13,192 nucleotides of DNA, taken from positions 1-13,192 of the forward strand of contig JAHFCV010000050.1 of assembly GCA_023249275.1 (NCBI GenBank), given 5' to 3'. Of the stretch, positions 4,037 through 10,870 are shown one piece after another. Origin of the DNA: Candidatus Methanoperedens sp. Its GTDB lineage: Archaea; Halobacteriota; Methanosarcinia; Methanosarcinales; Methanoperedenaceae. The position numbers were made by a program, and so were the translations under genes. Below the pieces are notes generated by a model, which saw nothing but the letters and a program-made list of their open reading frames with translations, did not search any database and was not told the origin of the DNA. How positions within the stretch are numbered: the first letter of the stretch is position 1; every line of letters starts with the position of its first letter.

Positions 4037-4924
4037 ATGAAGATACGAAATTTTAAGTCTGTATTTAGTTTAGCAATACTGGTATTGATGGCAACCTTCC
4101 TTGTGGGGGTTGCCACGGCACAGGAGGAAGCTGCCCCTGCACTGGGCGCAAACGCCCTTATGATGAAGGGGTGGATGGATTATTCAGAATGGTTCGTGAT
4201 TGTTACGCTTATGCCAACCGTAATAATGATGCTCTTTATCGCGCTCAGCCTGCATGTTGCAAGACCCATGGTGCTGCGATATTTAAACCGGATGACTCTA
4301 CGTCTCGGCGCTGATATTCTCTGGGAGGCATGGATAATAGGAAGAGATGTAATGATACTCGCCGCAGTCGGTCTTTTAGGTATATTTATCGTTCCAAGGG
4401 TGGAGGCTGACTGGAATACCGGCGTTTTTATACCTGCTTTCGTGCTTGGTGTTATAACGTTGCTGTATAAGCTTGCATCTGATACTGATGCCGACAAGAC
4501 CAAGTACATGGTCGCAACAGGGCTTACGGCTCTGACACTTGTCGCTGTACTGGTTCCATATTCAATCGGACCGCTCTGGGAACAAAAAGGTTCCGACTTT
4601 TTTATGGACACGTATTTAATTCCTTTATCGAATGCTGATACAATTAAGGATGTAAAAATTGCAATGGACGATGCCGTAAATGCAGCGCAAAAAGGTGACA
4701 ATTCAACTGCCCTCACCAAAGCGCAGGAAGCTGATACTCTCCATGATAGACTCGGAAACAGTTTGAAGTCATGGGACAACGCGAAATCTTCGCAGGTCGA
4801 AGACGCATTCACCGCCCTTACGAATGCCGCAAATAACGGCGATGTTGCAGGAATGCAGTCTGCACGAAGTACAATCACTCAGATACTGACTGAATATGAT
4901 GCAAAACTTGGTGTGTTGGATTAA
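4037..4924 (+). CDS. Four-helix membrane protein with extracytoplasmic helical domain, first gene of redox operon
   Basis: The start at 4037 is preferred because GAGGT at 4026-4030 lies 6 nt before it; the ATG at 4031 abuts that site. The 295-residue protein has a signal peptide (KSVFSLAILVLMATFLVGVA, likely cut near TAQ-E). Four predicted helices follow at about residues 52-74, 103-120, 129-147 and 157-177. The C-terminal domain of about 100 residues is charged and all-helical (ALTKAQEADTLHDRLG, VEDAFTALTNAANNGD), probably a small helical bundle. There are no cysteines and only two histidines, so an Fe-S or bis-histidine heme b role within this chain is unlikely. No family is recognised. As first gene before a ferredoxin, FrhB homologue and cytochrome c, it may be the membrane platform of that module. 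Confidence 0.7.
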   Translation: MKIRNFKSVFSLAILVLMATFLVGVATAQEEAAPALGANALMMKGWMDYSEWFVIVTLMPTVIMMLFIALSLHVARPMVLRYLNRMTLRLGADILWEAWIIGRDVMILAAVGLLGIFIVPRVEADWNTGVFIPAFVLGVITLLYKLASDTDADKTKYMVATGLTALTLVAVLVPYSIGPLWEQKGSDFFMDTYLIPLSNADTIKDVKIAMDDAVNAAQKGDNSTALTKAQEADTLHDRLGNSLKSWDNAKSSQVEDAFTALTNAANNGDVAGMQSARSTITQILTEYDAKLGVLD

Positions 4925-4941
4925 ACATCCACTTTCCGAGG

Positions 4942-4959
4942 ATGACCTCTCAAGGTCAT
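4942..4959 (+). other. Intercistronic hairpin before the ferredoxin gene
   Basis: ATGACCT and AGGTCAT form a perfect 7-bp stem around a 4-nt loop, extendable by two G-U pairs. It lies 17 nt after the previous stop and just before the GGAGGAT ribosome binding site at 4964-4970. It could protect or set an RNA end within the operon. Confidence 0.4.
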
Positions 4960-4974
4960 TTCTGGAGGATTTGT

Positions 4975-5223
4975 ATGTCAAGATATAACGTATATGTCAA
5001 CCAGTCCCAGTGCTTCGCCTGCGGGATATGCGAGGACATGTGTCCCCGCAGGGTGTTCCGGTTAAAACCCACTGATTTCAAAGGACCCGAGTATGAGGAT
5101 AGAATCCCGCAGTGGATGGGGACTATCACAGAGGTGGTTGCCGAAGACATGTGCTTTGGCTGCCGGCTCTGTGAAAACCAGTGTCCCGTAGGGATAATCG
5201 AAGTAACCCAGAAGGAGGTCTGA
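4975..5223 (+). CDS. 2[4Fe-4S] ferredoxin
   Basis: GGAGGAT at 4964-4970 defines the start at 4975. The 82-residue cytoplasmic protein carries two classical cluster motifs: CFACGICEDMCPRRVF near residues 13-28 and CFGCRLCENQCPVGII near 60-75. Each is C-x2-C-x2-C-x3-C-P and each binds one [4Fe-4S] cluster. Between them is an insert of about 30 residues (PTDFKGPEYEDRIPQWMG), longer than in minimal clostridial ferredoxins and similar to integral ferredoxin subunits of larger enzymes. It lies 51 nt after the membrane protein gene and 2 nt before the FrhB homologue, so it is almost certainly co-translated with the latter. It probably relays electrons between that flavoprotein and the membrane. A soluble ferredoxin role is the alternative. 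Confidence 0.9.
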   Translation: MSRYNVYVNQSQCFACGICEDMCPRRVFRLKPTDFKGPEYEDRIPQWMGTITEVVAEDMCFGCRLCENQCPVGIIEVTQKEV

Positions 5224-5225
5224 AA

Positions 5226-6414
5226 ATGTATATCGACATAGAAAAACATGCAGACAGCAGGCTCGTAAAACCTGTTGCAAGGGAATGCTGTGTTTACTGC
5301 GGTGCATGCGTATGTGTGAACCCAAGTCCGGGGGTAGGTTTTAAAGACGGGGAACTGGTGTTCGATGAAGAGAGTATCATGTTCGATAAGGACCTGCAAG
5401 TATGTCCTGTTATAAATGCCAACCATTCAACAACATACCCCAAACCTCCTGTAACAGAAGGACAAACTGTGGATGAGCTTCTCGGTCCCTATCTTGAAAT
5501 TTGTTCTACGCGAAGCACGGACGAGACCGTTCTGAAAAAAGCACAGATCGGAGGCACAGTCACTTCTCTGCTTCTACAGGGGATGAAGGATGAGGTTATA
5601 GATTCAGCCCTCCTTGTGGACAAAGACAAAGGATGGATTGGAAAACCCAGACTGGCTGCAACCCCGCAAGAGATACTCGACTTCGCAGGAACGAAGCTTT
5701 CAGAGGCATCTGTTCTCACTTGCTGGCGGGATGCGATAAAAAAGGGCTATAAAAAGCTTGCAATAGTGGGCATGCCCTGCGTAACCATAGCAGAGCACCT
5801 TATTGATGGATCCCCGGATTTTTCCGAGTTCAGTGACATTCATAAGCTGAAAATAGGAATATTCTGCATGGAGGCTTTCAATTACCGCGGGCTTTTTACC
5901 GAGTTCCTGAAGGATAACCAGAAAATAAAACCATCTAATATCCAGAAAATAGATGTAAAAGGCAAGATGATAATCCATGAAATAACGGTTGAAGATAAGA
6001 TCGCGGTACATACCTATAGCCTGAAAGAACTCCATAAATATGGTCTGCTTGGTTGTCTTCCCTGCCATGATTATGCGGCTGAATATGCGGATATCTCGAT
6101 AGGGTCTGTGGGGAGCGATGATGGCTGGAATACCACGATCGTCAGGACCGAACTCGGAAAAAAAATACTGGATTCGGCAGTGGCATCTGGCATTCTCTTA
6201 AAAAAAAGAATTAAAAGACCTCGAACATCTAAGAAAAGTATCTGCACTTAAAAAGGCATTAAAAATAGGAGAGAGAACAAGAGAACCGGCATCAAAAGTA
6301 ACCAGGGACTGGATTGGCGCTGAAACGGGCGTAAAGGATTATACATATCCCGGGATTTTGACGCCGATTAAAAAGGAAATGGCTAAAGAGAAAGGATCGC
6401 AGGCTCTTTGGTAA
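5226..6414 (+). CDS. F420 hydrogenase/dehydrogenase beta-subunit (FrhB/FpoF-like) homologue, interrupted by a frameshift at an A8 tract
   Basis: AGGAGGT at 5213-5219 sets the ATG at 5226. The family oxidises or reduces coenzyme F420 with FAD and a [4Fe-4S] cluster. Visible features are an N-terminal cluster motif ECCVYCGACVCVNP (about residues 20-33), a distal QVCPV, GMPCVTIAEHLI mid-protein, IFCMEAFNYRGL, and GCLPCHDYAAEYADISIGSV followed by GSDDGWNTTIVRTELGKK, typical of the FrhB C-terminal domain. As read, the frame ends at 6251 after 341 residues with an unnatural tail (RIKRPRTSKKSICT). Skipping one A of the A8 run at 6200-6207 restores a natural C-terminus: ELKDLEHLRKVSALKKALKI, then TREPASKVTRDWIGAETG and a stop at 6412-6414, giving about 395 residues. 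This is a sequencing error, a real mutation, or slippage. The partner is probably the preceding ferredoxin. Confidence 0.85.
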
Positions 6415-6504
6415 AGGGGAATGATTGGATATGGACATGACAATGGTTTTTATCGCTTGACGACGCATAATATGTTGGAGAAGCACCCTATGAGGAGGGA
6501 TTGT

Positions 6505-7704
6505 ATGAGTGTGAAAGTAATATATGGAGTAATATTAGGTTTAATGGTCATGCTGGTAATTCCAGCAGTCCAGGCTGCGGGAGAATTTCAGATCAGCTAC
6601 TCTTGTGCCAACTGTCATCAGGACAGGTATGATGAGTGGTCGCGCTCGATGCATGCACTGGCAGTGAGCGACCCGATTTTCGAAGCAGAGTACTTGCGTG
6701 CACTTCAATCCGACCCAAAATACAGGAATTACTGCCTGACCTGCCACTCCCCCACAACAAGAATAACAAACGATTTCAACCTGACAAAATCGATATCTGT
6801 TGAGGGTATTACCTGCAGTTTCTGCCATTCCGTCACTGGAGTTGAGAATAATAATTATACTTTTAATCAGAGTAACCCCATGCAGGGCCCTTATAGGGAT
6901 TCAAATACTGATGCGCATGCATCGGCGTACTCGGAACTGCACACAAAATCAGAGCTCTGTGGAGGATGCCACGATTTCTCGATCAACGGGGTACCGATCT
7001 CACAGACCTATACGGAATGGAAAGAAGGACCCTATGCAGCCGAGGGCAAACAATGCCAGGACTGCCATATGGAGACAAAAAGCGGGGCTGCAGCGAAGAA
7101 CGGGACGATACGCGAGAAGGTCTACCAGCACTTCTGGTACGGCGGACACACGGGGCAATTCCTGGAAAAGGCTTTCCAGATAGAGTCATCGATGCAGAGG
7201 ACAGGGGACAGGGTCAAAGTTACGCTCAATATTACCAACAGTAACGTTGGGCACATGATTCCAAGCGGCCTGCCCTCGCGAAAGGTCGTCCTGGACTTTA
7301 AGGCAAGCGATGAACATGGGAAGATGCTTTTCAGCGATCAGAAGGTCTATTCCAAGACGCTTGTCGATCAATACGGCAATGAGGCGGCTGACTTCTGGAA
7401 GGCGGTCTCCATAGCCAAGGATAACAGATTCAAACCGGGAGAGAGCAGGATAGAGGTGTTTGAATTCGATGTGCCAGATGGAACAGGTAAACTGGATACC
7501 CAGGCGGCGCTGACCTATCAGTTGGAAGCAGAGATTATTACCAAGGAAATAGAATCTGTGAACGTGGAATTAGCAAAGGTAAGCAATACCACAACATGGG
7601 AGACGGCTAAAACTACTCCGAAAGCACCTGCACCAGGATGGACTGTATCCATCATGGCACTGATAATAGCCGCCGTATTGTTAAGGAGAAGGAAAAAGCC
7701 TTAA
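6505..7704 (+). CDS. Five-heme extracytoplasmic cytochrome c with PGF-CTERM-like membrane anchor
   Basis: AGGAGG at 6493-6498 defines the start at 6505; upstream in-frame codons from 6421 lack a ribosome binding site. The 399-residue protein has a signal peptide (VIYGVILGLMVMLVIPAVQA). Five CxxCH heme sites follow: CANCH (34-38), CLTCH (77-81), CSFCH (104-108), CGGCH (152-156) and CQDCH (184-188). Further histidines such as SMHALAVSD and AHASAYSELH may be distal ligands. The layout resembles cytochrome c554-like multiheme families. Residues 210-360 are strand-rich (VKVTLNITNSNVGHMIPSG, FEFDVPDGTGKLD), probably a beta sandwich. The tail TPKAPAPGWTVSIMALIIAA plus VLLRRRKKP resembles PGF-CTERM archaeosortase signals, but with PGW. 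It is likely the outward electron acceptor of the operon. Confidence 0.92.
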   Translation: MSVKVIYGVILGLMVMLVIPAVQAAGEFQISYSCANCHQDRYDEWSRSMHALAVSDPIFEAEYLRALQSDPKYRNYCLTCHSPTTRITNDFNLTKSISVEGITCSFCHSVTGVENNNYTFNQSNPMQGPYRDSNTDAHASAYSELHTKSELCGGCHDFSINGVPISQTYTEWKEGPYAAEGKQCQDCHMETKSGAAAKNGTIREKVYQHFWYGGHTGQFLEKAFQIESSMQRTGDRVKVTLNITNSNVGHMIPSGLPSRKVVLDFKASDEHGKMLFSDQKVYSKTLVDQYGNEAADFWKAVSIAKDNRFKPGESRIEVFEFDVPDGTGKLDTQAALTYQLEAEIITKEIESVNVELAKVSNTTTWETAKTTPKAPAPGWTVSIMALIIAAVLLRRRKKP

Positions 7705-7758
7705 AAATGGAAAAAAGGTACAAACAATCCTCACTTCATCCGATGCTGGCTAGCGTTA

Positions 7759-8385
7759 GTGTATAAGAAACTCCACCGCAAAGAGCGATTAAAGTTAATT
7801 AACTCCAAAAGGTCATTGGACATACCAGCAGTACAGAAAAAGGATAGCATGGAACTAAAACTGGACAAAGATGAATATACTGTTGGATATGCACGGATAG
7901 GCGGCGGAGTTCTAATTTTAACGAATTTCAGGCTTTTAATAGACCGCGGGTTCAGGGTGTTCGGAGAAAAAACAAAATCAATCCGGATAAAAGCCATCAC
8001 AGATGCGAAATTTAACAAGAGCTTCCTGTTTGGGACGGGTATCGATATAAAATATGTGGAAAAAAACAAAGAACATACCCTTTTTACTGAATTTATTGTC
8101 GTTACAGAAGCAAAAGAGATAATAGATAAGATTCGCTCCTTGCAGAAAGGAGATATTCTGGCACCCGTTGAAGTTCCAAAAGGTGAGGTGGGCAGGATTT
8201 CATTGGAAGATGCGGAGCAAATTGCGCTGAATTTTATGGAAAAAAGAGCCCATAACCTTAAAGTGGATGAAATAAAACATATTGCAGGGGCATGGAATAT
8301 TATCCTGTCAAATCAGGATAGGTATGCTGTCGTAGTGGGTGATGATGGGAAGGTGGAAGCCTGGAAAAGGCTTACTAAAATTTGA
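7759..8385 (+). CDS. PH/GRAM-like domain protein with C-terminal PepSY-like segment
   Basis: The 208-residue protein has no signal peptide or transmembrane helix. Residues 30-130 look like a bacterial/archaeal PH (bPH or GRAM-like) fold: DEYTVGYARIGGGVLILTNF is followed by RLLIDRGFRVFGEKTKSI and IRIKAITDAKFNKS, matching the usual order of a lead-in strand, LTNxRL and a later strand. The C-terminal 65 residues (SLEDAEQIALNFMEKR, then GAWNIILSNQDRYAVVVGDD and GKVEAWKRL) resemble a PepSY-like alpha/beta unit. The function is unknown; such PH proteins often sit at membranes or in complexes. The GTG at 7759 has no ribosome binding site; the ATG at 7850 (MELKLDKDEY), with a weak GGA before it, is a plausible alternative. 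It lies 54 nt after the cytochrome gene and may be read through from it. Confidence 0.6.
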   Translation: MYKKLHRKERLKLINSKRSLDIPAVQKKDSMELKLDKDEYTVGYARIGGGVLILTNFRLLIDRGFRVFGEKTKSIRIKAITDAKFNKSFLFGTGIDIKYVEKNKEHTLFTEFIVVTEAKEIIDKIRSLQKGDILAPVEVPKGEVGRISLEDAEQIALNFMEKRAHNLKVDEIKHIAGAWNIILSNQDRYAVVVGDDGKVEAWKRLTKI

Positions 8386-8434
8386 AATAGCCGGGATACA
8401 AGATGTTTCAGCAGGCTATCAATCAATAGACAGA

Positions 8435-8486
8435 ATGCCAGAGAGAAGGAAACATGGTATTGCTGAAAAATGGATAGCTCTGGCAT
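8435..8486 (+). other. 9-bp inverted repeat, partly inside the dispersed repeat
   Basis: ATGCCAGAG at 8435-8443 and CTCTGGCAT at 8478-8486 are exact reverse complements separated by 34 nt. The right arm overlaps the start of repeat copy B and is followed by a T7 tract at 8494-8500, so a terminator for the gene ending at 8385 is possible. Confidence 0.35.
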
Positions 8487-8508
8487 AATTTCATTTTTTT
8501 GAAACTGC
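8472..8508 (+). repeat. Dispersed 37-nt repeat, copy B (partner at 433-469)
   Basis: Matches 433-469 at 32 of 37 positions without gaps. It lies 87 nt after one gene and just ahead of the ABC-operon promoter. Confidence 0.45.
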
Positions 8509-8531
8509 TTTCACAACAATTTCAGGGAACT

Positions 8532-8539
8532 CTTATATG
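8532..8539 (+). promoter_or_regulatory. TATA box of the ABC-transporter operon
   Basis: CTTATATG is centred about 28 nt before the ATG at 8564, which has no ribosome binding site. A leaderless transcript is therefore likely. Confidence 0.5.
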
Positions 8540-8563
8540 GTCTTTCATCTCTACTGACTGCAT

Positions 8564-8965
8564 ATGAACAAATGGAAAGTACTTGCACTGGTTATGATTG
8601 CCCTGCTGATTATTTCTGCCTGGCTCAGGTTTGCCTATATAGAGACGCATGCATTCAAGCTTAACGAGGAACAGAAGACTTACGCAATAAACTCAGCTCA
8701 GGAAGCACTGAAAAACGAAGTGGAAGGTTCCAACTATAATATTACAGTCCAGAATTACGGCAGGATAATATCTACGGCAAACGGAGATAAAAAGGTTGCT
8801 CGTGTTGTATTTACCGACGGGAATGTAATCTTAACAGCCCTTGTTGATATGGATACAGGTAATGTGGTAGAAAAGAACAAAATGGAATACAGCGGATGGA
8901 TGGCAGAATACCAATATCAAAATCCCCAACGCTGGGCACATAAGCGATTGTTCAGGGCGACGTGA
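8564..8965 (+). CDS. Membrane-anchored PepSY-like extracytoplasmic protein
   Basis: The 133-residue protein starts with a short basic N-terminus and one transmembrane or signal-anchor helix (MNKWKVLALVMIALLIISAW). The rest is an outside alpha/beta domain: EEQKTYAINSAQEALKNEVE, ITVQNYGRIISTANG, then KKVARVVFTDGNVILTALVD and MDTGNVVEKNKMEYSG. The order of one helix, then strands, with ALVDMDTGNV matching the usual V-D-x-x-T-G-x-V strand-turn, resembles PepSY domains; this is a fold-level guess. The family is implicated in inhibiting proteases or sensing outside the membrane. The stop codon shares one base with the ATPase start (TGATG), so it is coupled to the transporter and may be an accessory or sensor subunit. 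Confidence 0.6.
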   Translation: MNKWKVLALVMIALLIISAWLRFAYIETHAFKLNEEQKTYAINSAQEALKNEVEGSNYNITVQNYGRIISTANGDKKVARVVFTDGNVILTALVDMDTGNVVEKNKMEYSGWMAEYQYQNPQRWAHKRLFRAT

Positions 8966-9642
8966 TGGAAACTATAATGGAATTGCAGGATGTCTGGAAA
9001 ATCTACCGCATGGGTGAGTTTGATGTACCCGCACTTGCGGGAGTAAATCTAACCATCAAAAAAGGAGAACTCGTTGCTATAACAGGACCCAGCGGGTGCG
9101 GCAAGTCAACTATGTTAAACATGATAGGCTGCCTGGATATGCCCACTCGCGGAAAAATCCTGCTTGAAGACAGGGACATATCGGAATTTAAAGGAAATGA
9201 GCTGTCGCGTATAAGGGGTAAAAAAATAGGATTCATATTCCAGACTTTTAACCTGTATCCTACCCTGACAGCCCTTGAGAATATCCGGCTGCCAATGAGG
9301 ATTCATGAATTTCCTGAAGGAGTTATAGAAGATACATCAATGAATTTGCTCAATACGGTCGGGCTGGCTGAACGCGGGTCTCATTTCCCGGCGCAGTTAT
9401 CAGGCGGGCAGCAGCAAAGAGTTGCAATCGCAAGGGCGCTCTCCACAAGCCCTTCTATTCTCCTGGCAGATGAGCCTACGGGAAATCTTGATACAAAATC
9501 CGGAGGCGAAGTAATGGATGTTTTTAAACGCTTAAACAGCGAGGGATTGACTATAGTTATGATAACGCATGACATGAGAATTGCAGGATATGCAGGAAGA
9601 GTTGTGAAAATGCTGGATGGAAAAATAGTAGGTGAAACATGA
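8965..9642 (+). CDS. ABC transporter ATP-binding protein, MacB/LolD family
   Basis: The 225-residue cytoplasmic ATPase has every motif: Walker A GPSGCGKST (residues 41-49), Q-loop FQTFNLYPTLTALENI, signature LSGGQQQRVAIARAL, Walker B ILLADEPTGNLD and switch histidine in MITHD. The single-domain length and the sequence around PTGNLDTKSGGEVMDVF place it with MacB/LolD-type ATPases, which power FtsX-like permeases that transmit force to the outside and do not move substrate through a classical channel. The ATG at 8965 overlaps the previous stop; a GTG at 8962 and an ATG at 8977 are alternatives. Its permease is the gene at 10871, and the secreted COG1361-like protein between them overlaps it by 4 nt (ATGA). 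Confidence 0.93.
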   Translation: METIMELQDVWKIYRMGEFDVPALAGVNLTIKKGELVAITGPSGCGKSTMLNMIGCLDMPTRGKILLEDRDISEFKGNELSRIRGKKIGFIFQTFNLYPTLTALENIRLPMRIHEFPEGVIEDTSMNLLNTVGLAERGSHFPAQLSGGQQQRVAIARALSTSPSILLADEPTGNLDTKSGGEVMDVFKRLNSEGLTIVMITHDMRIAGYAGRVVKMLDGKIVGET

Positions 9643-10856
9643 ATAAATTCAATTTAATTTTAATAATCGTATCTGCGGTGTTATTTACACAGGTTGCGTC
9701 CGCACAATCATATCTGGTGACCGAAAGCGCGCCGGTTTTTCCCGGAGATACGACCTATGTCTATGTACCGATACAGAATACGGGATTTGGTTCATTCCTG
9801 AATGACGTATCAGTCAGGCTTGAACCCAAAGATAATGCATCAGCCAATGCAGCGACTATACTTGATGATACATATTCGCTTGGAAATATACAGGATTGGG
9901 GTGACCAGAGAACCGCAAAATTCAAAATACATGTGAACTCCGATGCAGTGGAAGGCGATTATTTTTTCAATGTATATATTACCTACAGGGGTCAACAGAT
10001 AAGTAGCAATACACCAGCGCCTATAGTAACAACCGAGCTCAAGGACCAGATATTAACCATTAAAGGGAAGCCTGTGGTAGTGCTGCTCAATTCAACACTT
10101 GGCATCGTAGCACCGATGAGCATTAATAAGGAAACGCTAAAGTTTAAAAATACAGGTACAGGCACAGTACAGAATGTTGTAGCTGAAATAGACCTTACTG
10201 GCACTGGCGGGAGCAGCAAATCATCTTTTTCAATTCTGGGCGCAGGAACGCAATTTTCTCTCGGTAACCTGAAGGCAGGAGATGAAGCCGATATTACATT
10301 TGATCTGGCTGTAGACATTACCGCAACTCCGGGTGTATATAATCTTCCTGTAAAAATTACAGGACTGAACAATTACTCATCTGACAATTATGTCGGGCTG
10401 GTTGTTGCAGGAACAACTAATTTTGAGATAAGTTACCAGGAGTCTCTGGGCTCTTTTTCTCTTAATGTCGCCAATGTGGGGATAAGTCCTGCCAGTGCAG
10501 TGGCAGTAACCCTGCCGCGACAAAAGAACTTCACTTCAACGGGGAGCAGTTCTTCAGTGCTTGGGAACTTAAATCCCGGCGATTACACATCCGCCATATT
10601 CCAGATTGCAAAAATACCTGGCGCTGGCAGCAGTCTTGAGGTCGATATACAATATACCGACACACGTGGACAGAGACATACAATCACAAAGTATCTTCCT
10701 GTGGAATTATCCTCAACAGGAGCAAAGGCAAGTGCAGGGTCTACAAGTACCAATTATGCCGTATGGATAGTGGTTGTTGTCCTGCTGGTAATATACTGGC
10801 AGCGAAGTAAAATCTCCACCTATTTCCAGAAACAGAAAGGGAGACCCCGTATTTAA
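9639..10856 (+). CDS. Secreted, membrane-anchored COG1361-like protein of the ABC operon
   Basis: The 405-residue protein has a signal peptide (FNLILIIVSAVLFTQVASA, cut before QSY) and a C-terminal transmembrane helix (YAVWIVVVVLLVIYWQR) with a basic cytoplasmic tail ending KGRPRI. The body is a series of beta-sandwich repeats of the COG1361/CARDB/NEW3 kind. Each has an opening such as PVFPGDTTYVYVPIQNTGFG or LKFKNTGTGTVQNVVAEIDL, and a spaced NLKAGDEADITFDL or NLNPGDYTSAIFQI. Similar proteins sit between MacB-type ATPase and permease genes in many Methanosarcinales operons. There they may take the place of the bacterial periplasmic adaptor; that role is inference. The start overlaps the ATPase stop (ATGA), and the stop lies in the middle of the 20-bp palindrome at 10845-10864. 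Confidence 0.82.
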   Translation: MNKFNLILIIVSAVLFTQVASAQSYLVTESAPVFPGDTTYVYVPIQNTGFGSFLNDVSVRLEPKDNASANAATILDDTYSLGNIQDWGDQRTAKFKIHVNSDAVEGDYFFNVYITYRGQQISSNTPAPIVTTELKDQILTIKGKPVVVLLNSTLGIVAPMSINKETLKFKNTGTGTVQNVVAEIDLTGTGGSSKSSFSILGAGTQFSLGNLKAGDEADITFDLAVDITATPGVYNLPVKITGLNNYSSDNYVGLVVAGTTNFEISYQESLGSFSLNVANVGISPASAVAVTLPRQKNFTSTGSSSSVLGNLNPGDYTSAIFQIAKIPGAGSSLEVDIQYTDTRGQRHTITKYLPVELSSTGAKASAGSTSTNYAVWIVVVVLLVIYWQRSKISTYFQKQKGRPRI

Positions 10857-10864
10857 ATACGGGG
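10845..10864 (+). promoter_or_regulatory. Perfect 20-bp palindrome spanning a stop codon and the next ribosome binding site
   Basis: CCCCGTATTTAAATACGGGG is its own reverse complement and folds as an 8-bp stem with a TTAA loop. The loop contains the TAA stop of the preceding gene (10854-10856). The right arm's GGGG, followed by AT, is the only Shine-Dalgarno-like sequence before the ATG at 10871. Ribosomes finishing the upstream gene would open the hairpin and expose it. Confidence 0.6.
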
Positions 10865-10870
10865 ATTAGT

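Noticed and set aside
4180..4878. Minus-strand frame of 232 codons.
   Set aside because: It lies wholly inside the membrane protein gene with signal peptide and ribosome binding site; serine- and threonine-rich antisense composition marks it as a shadow.
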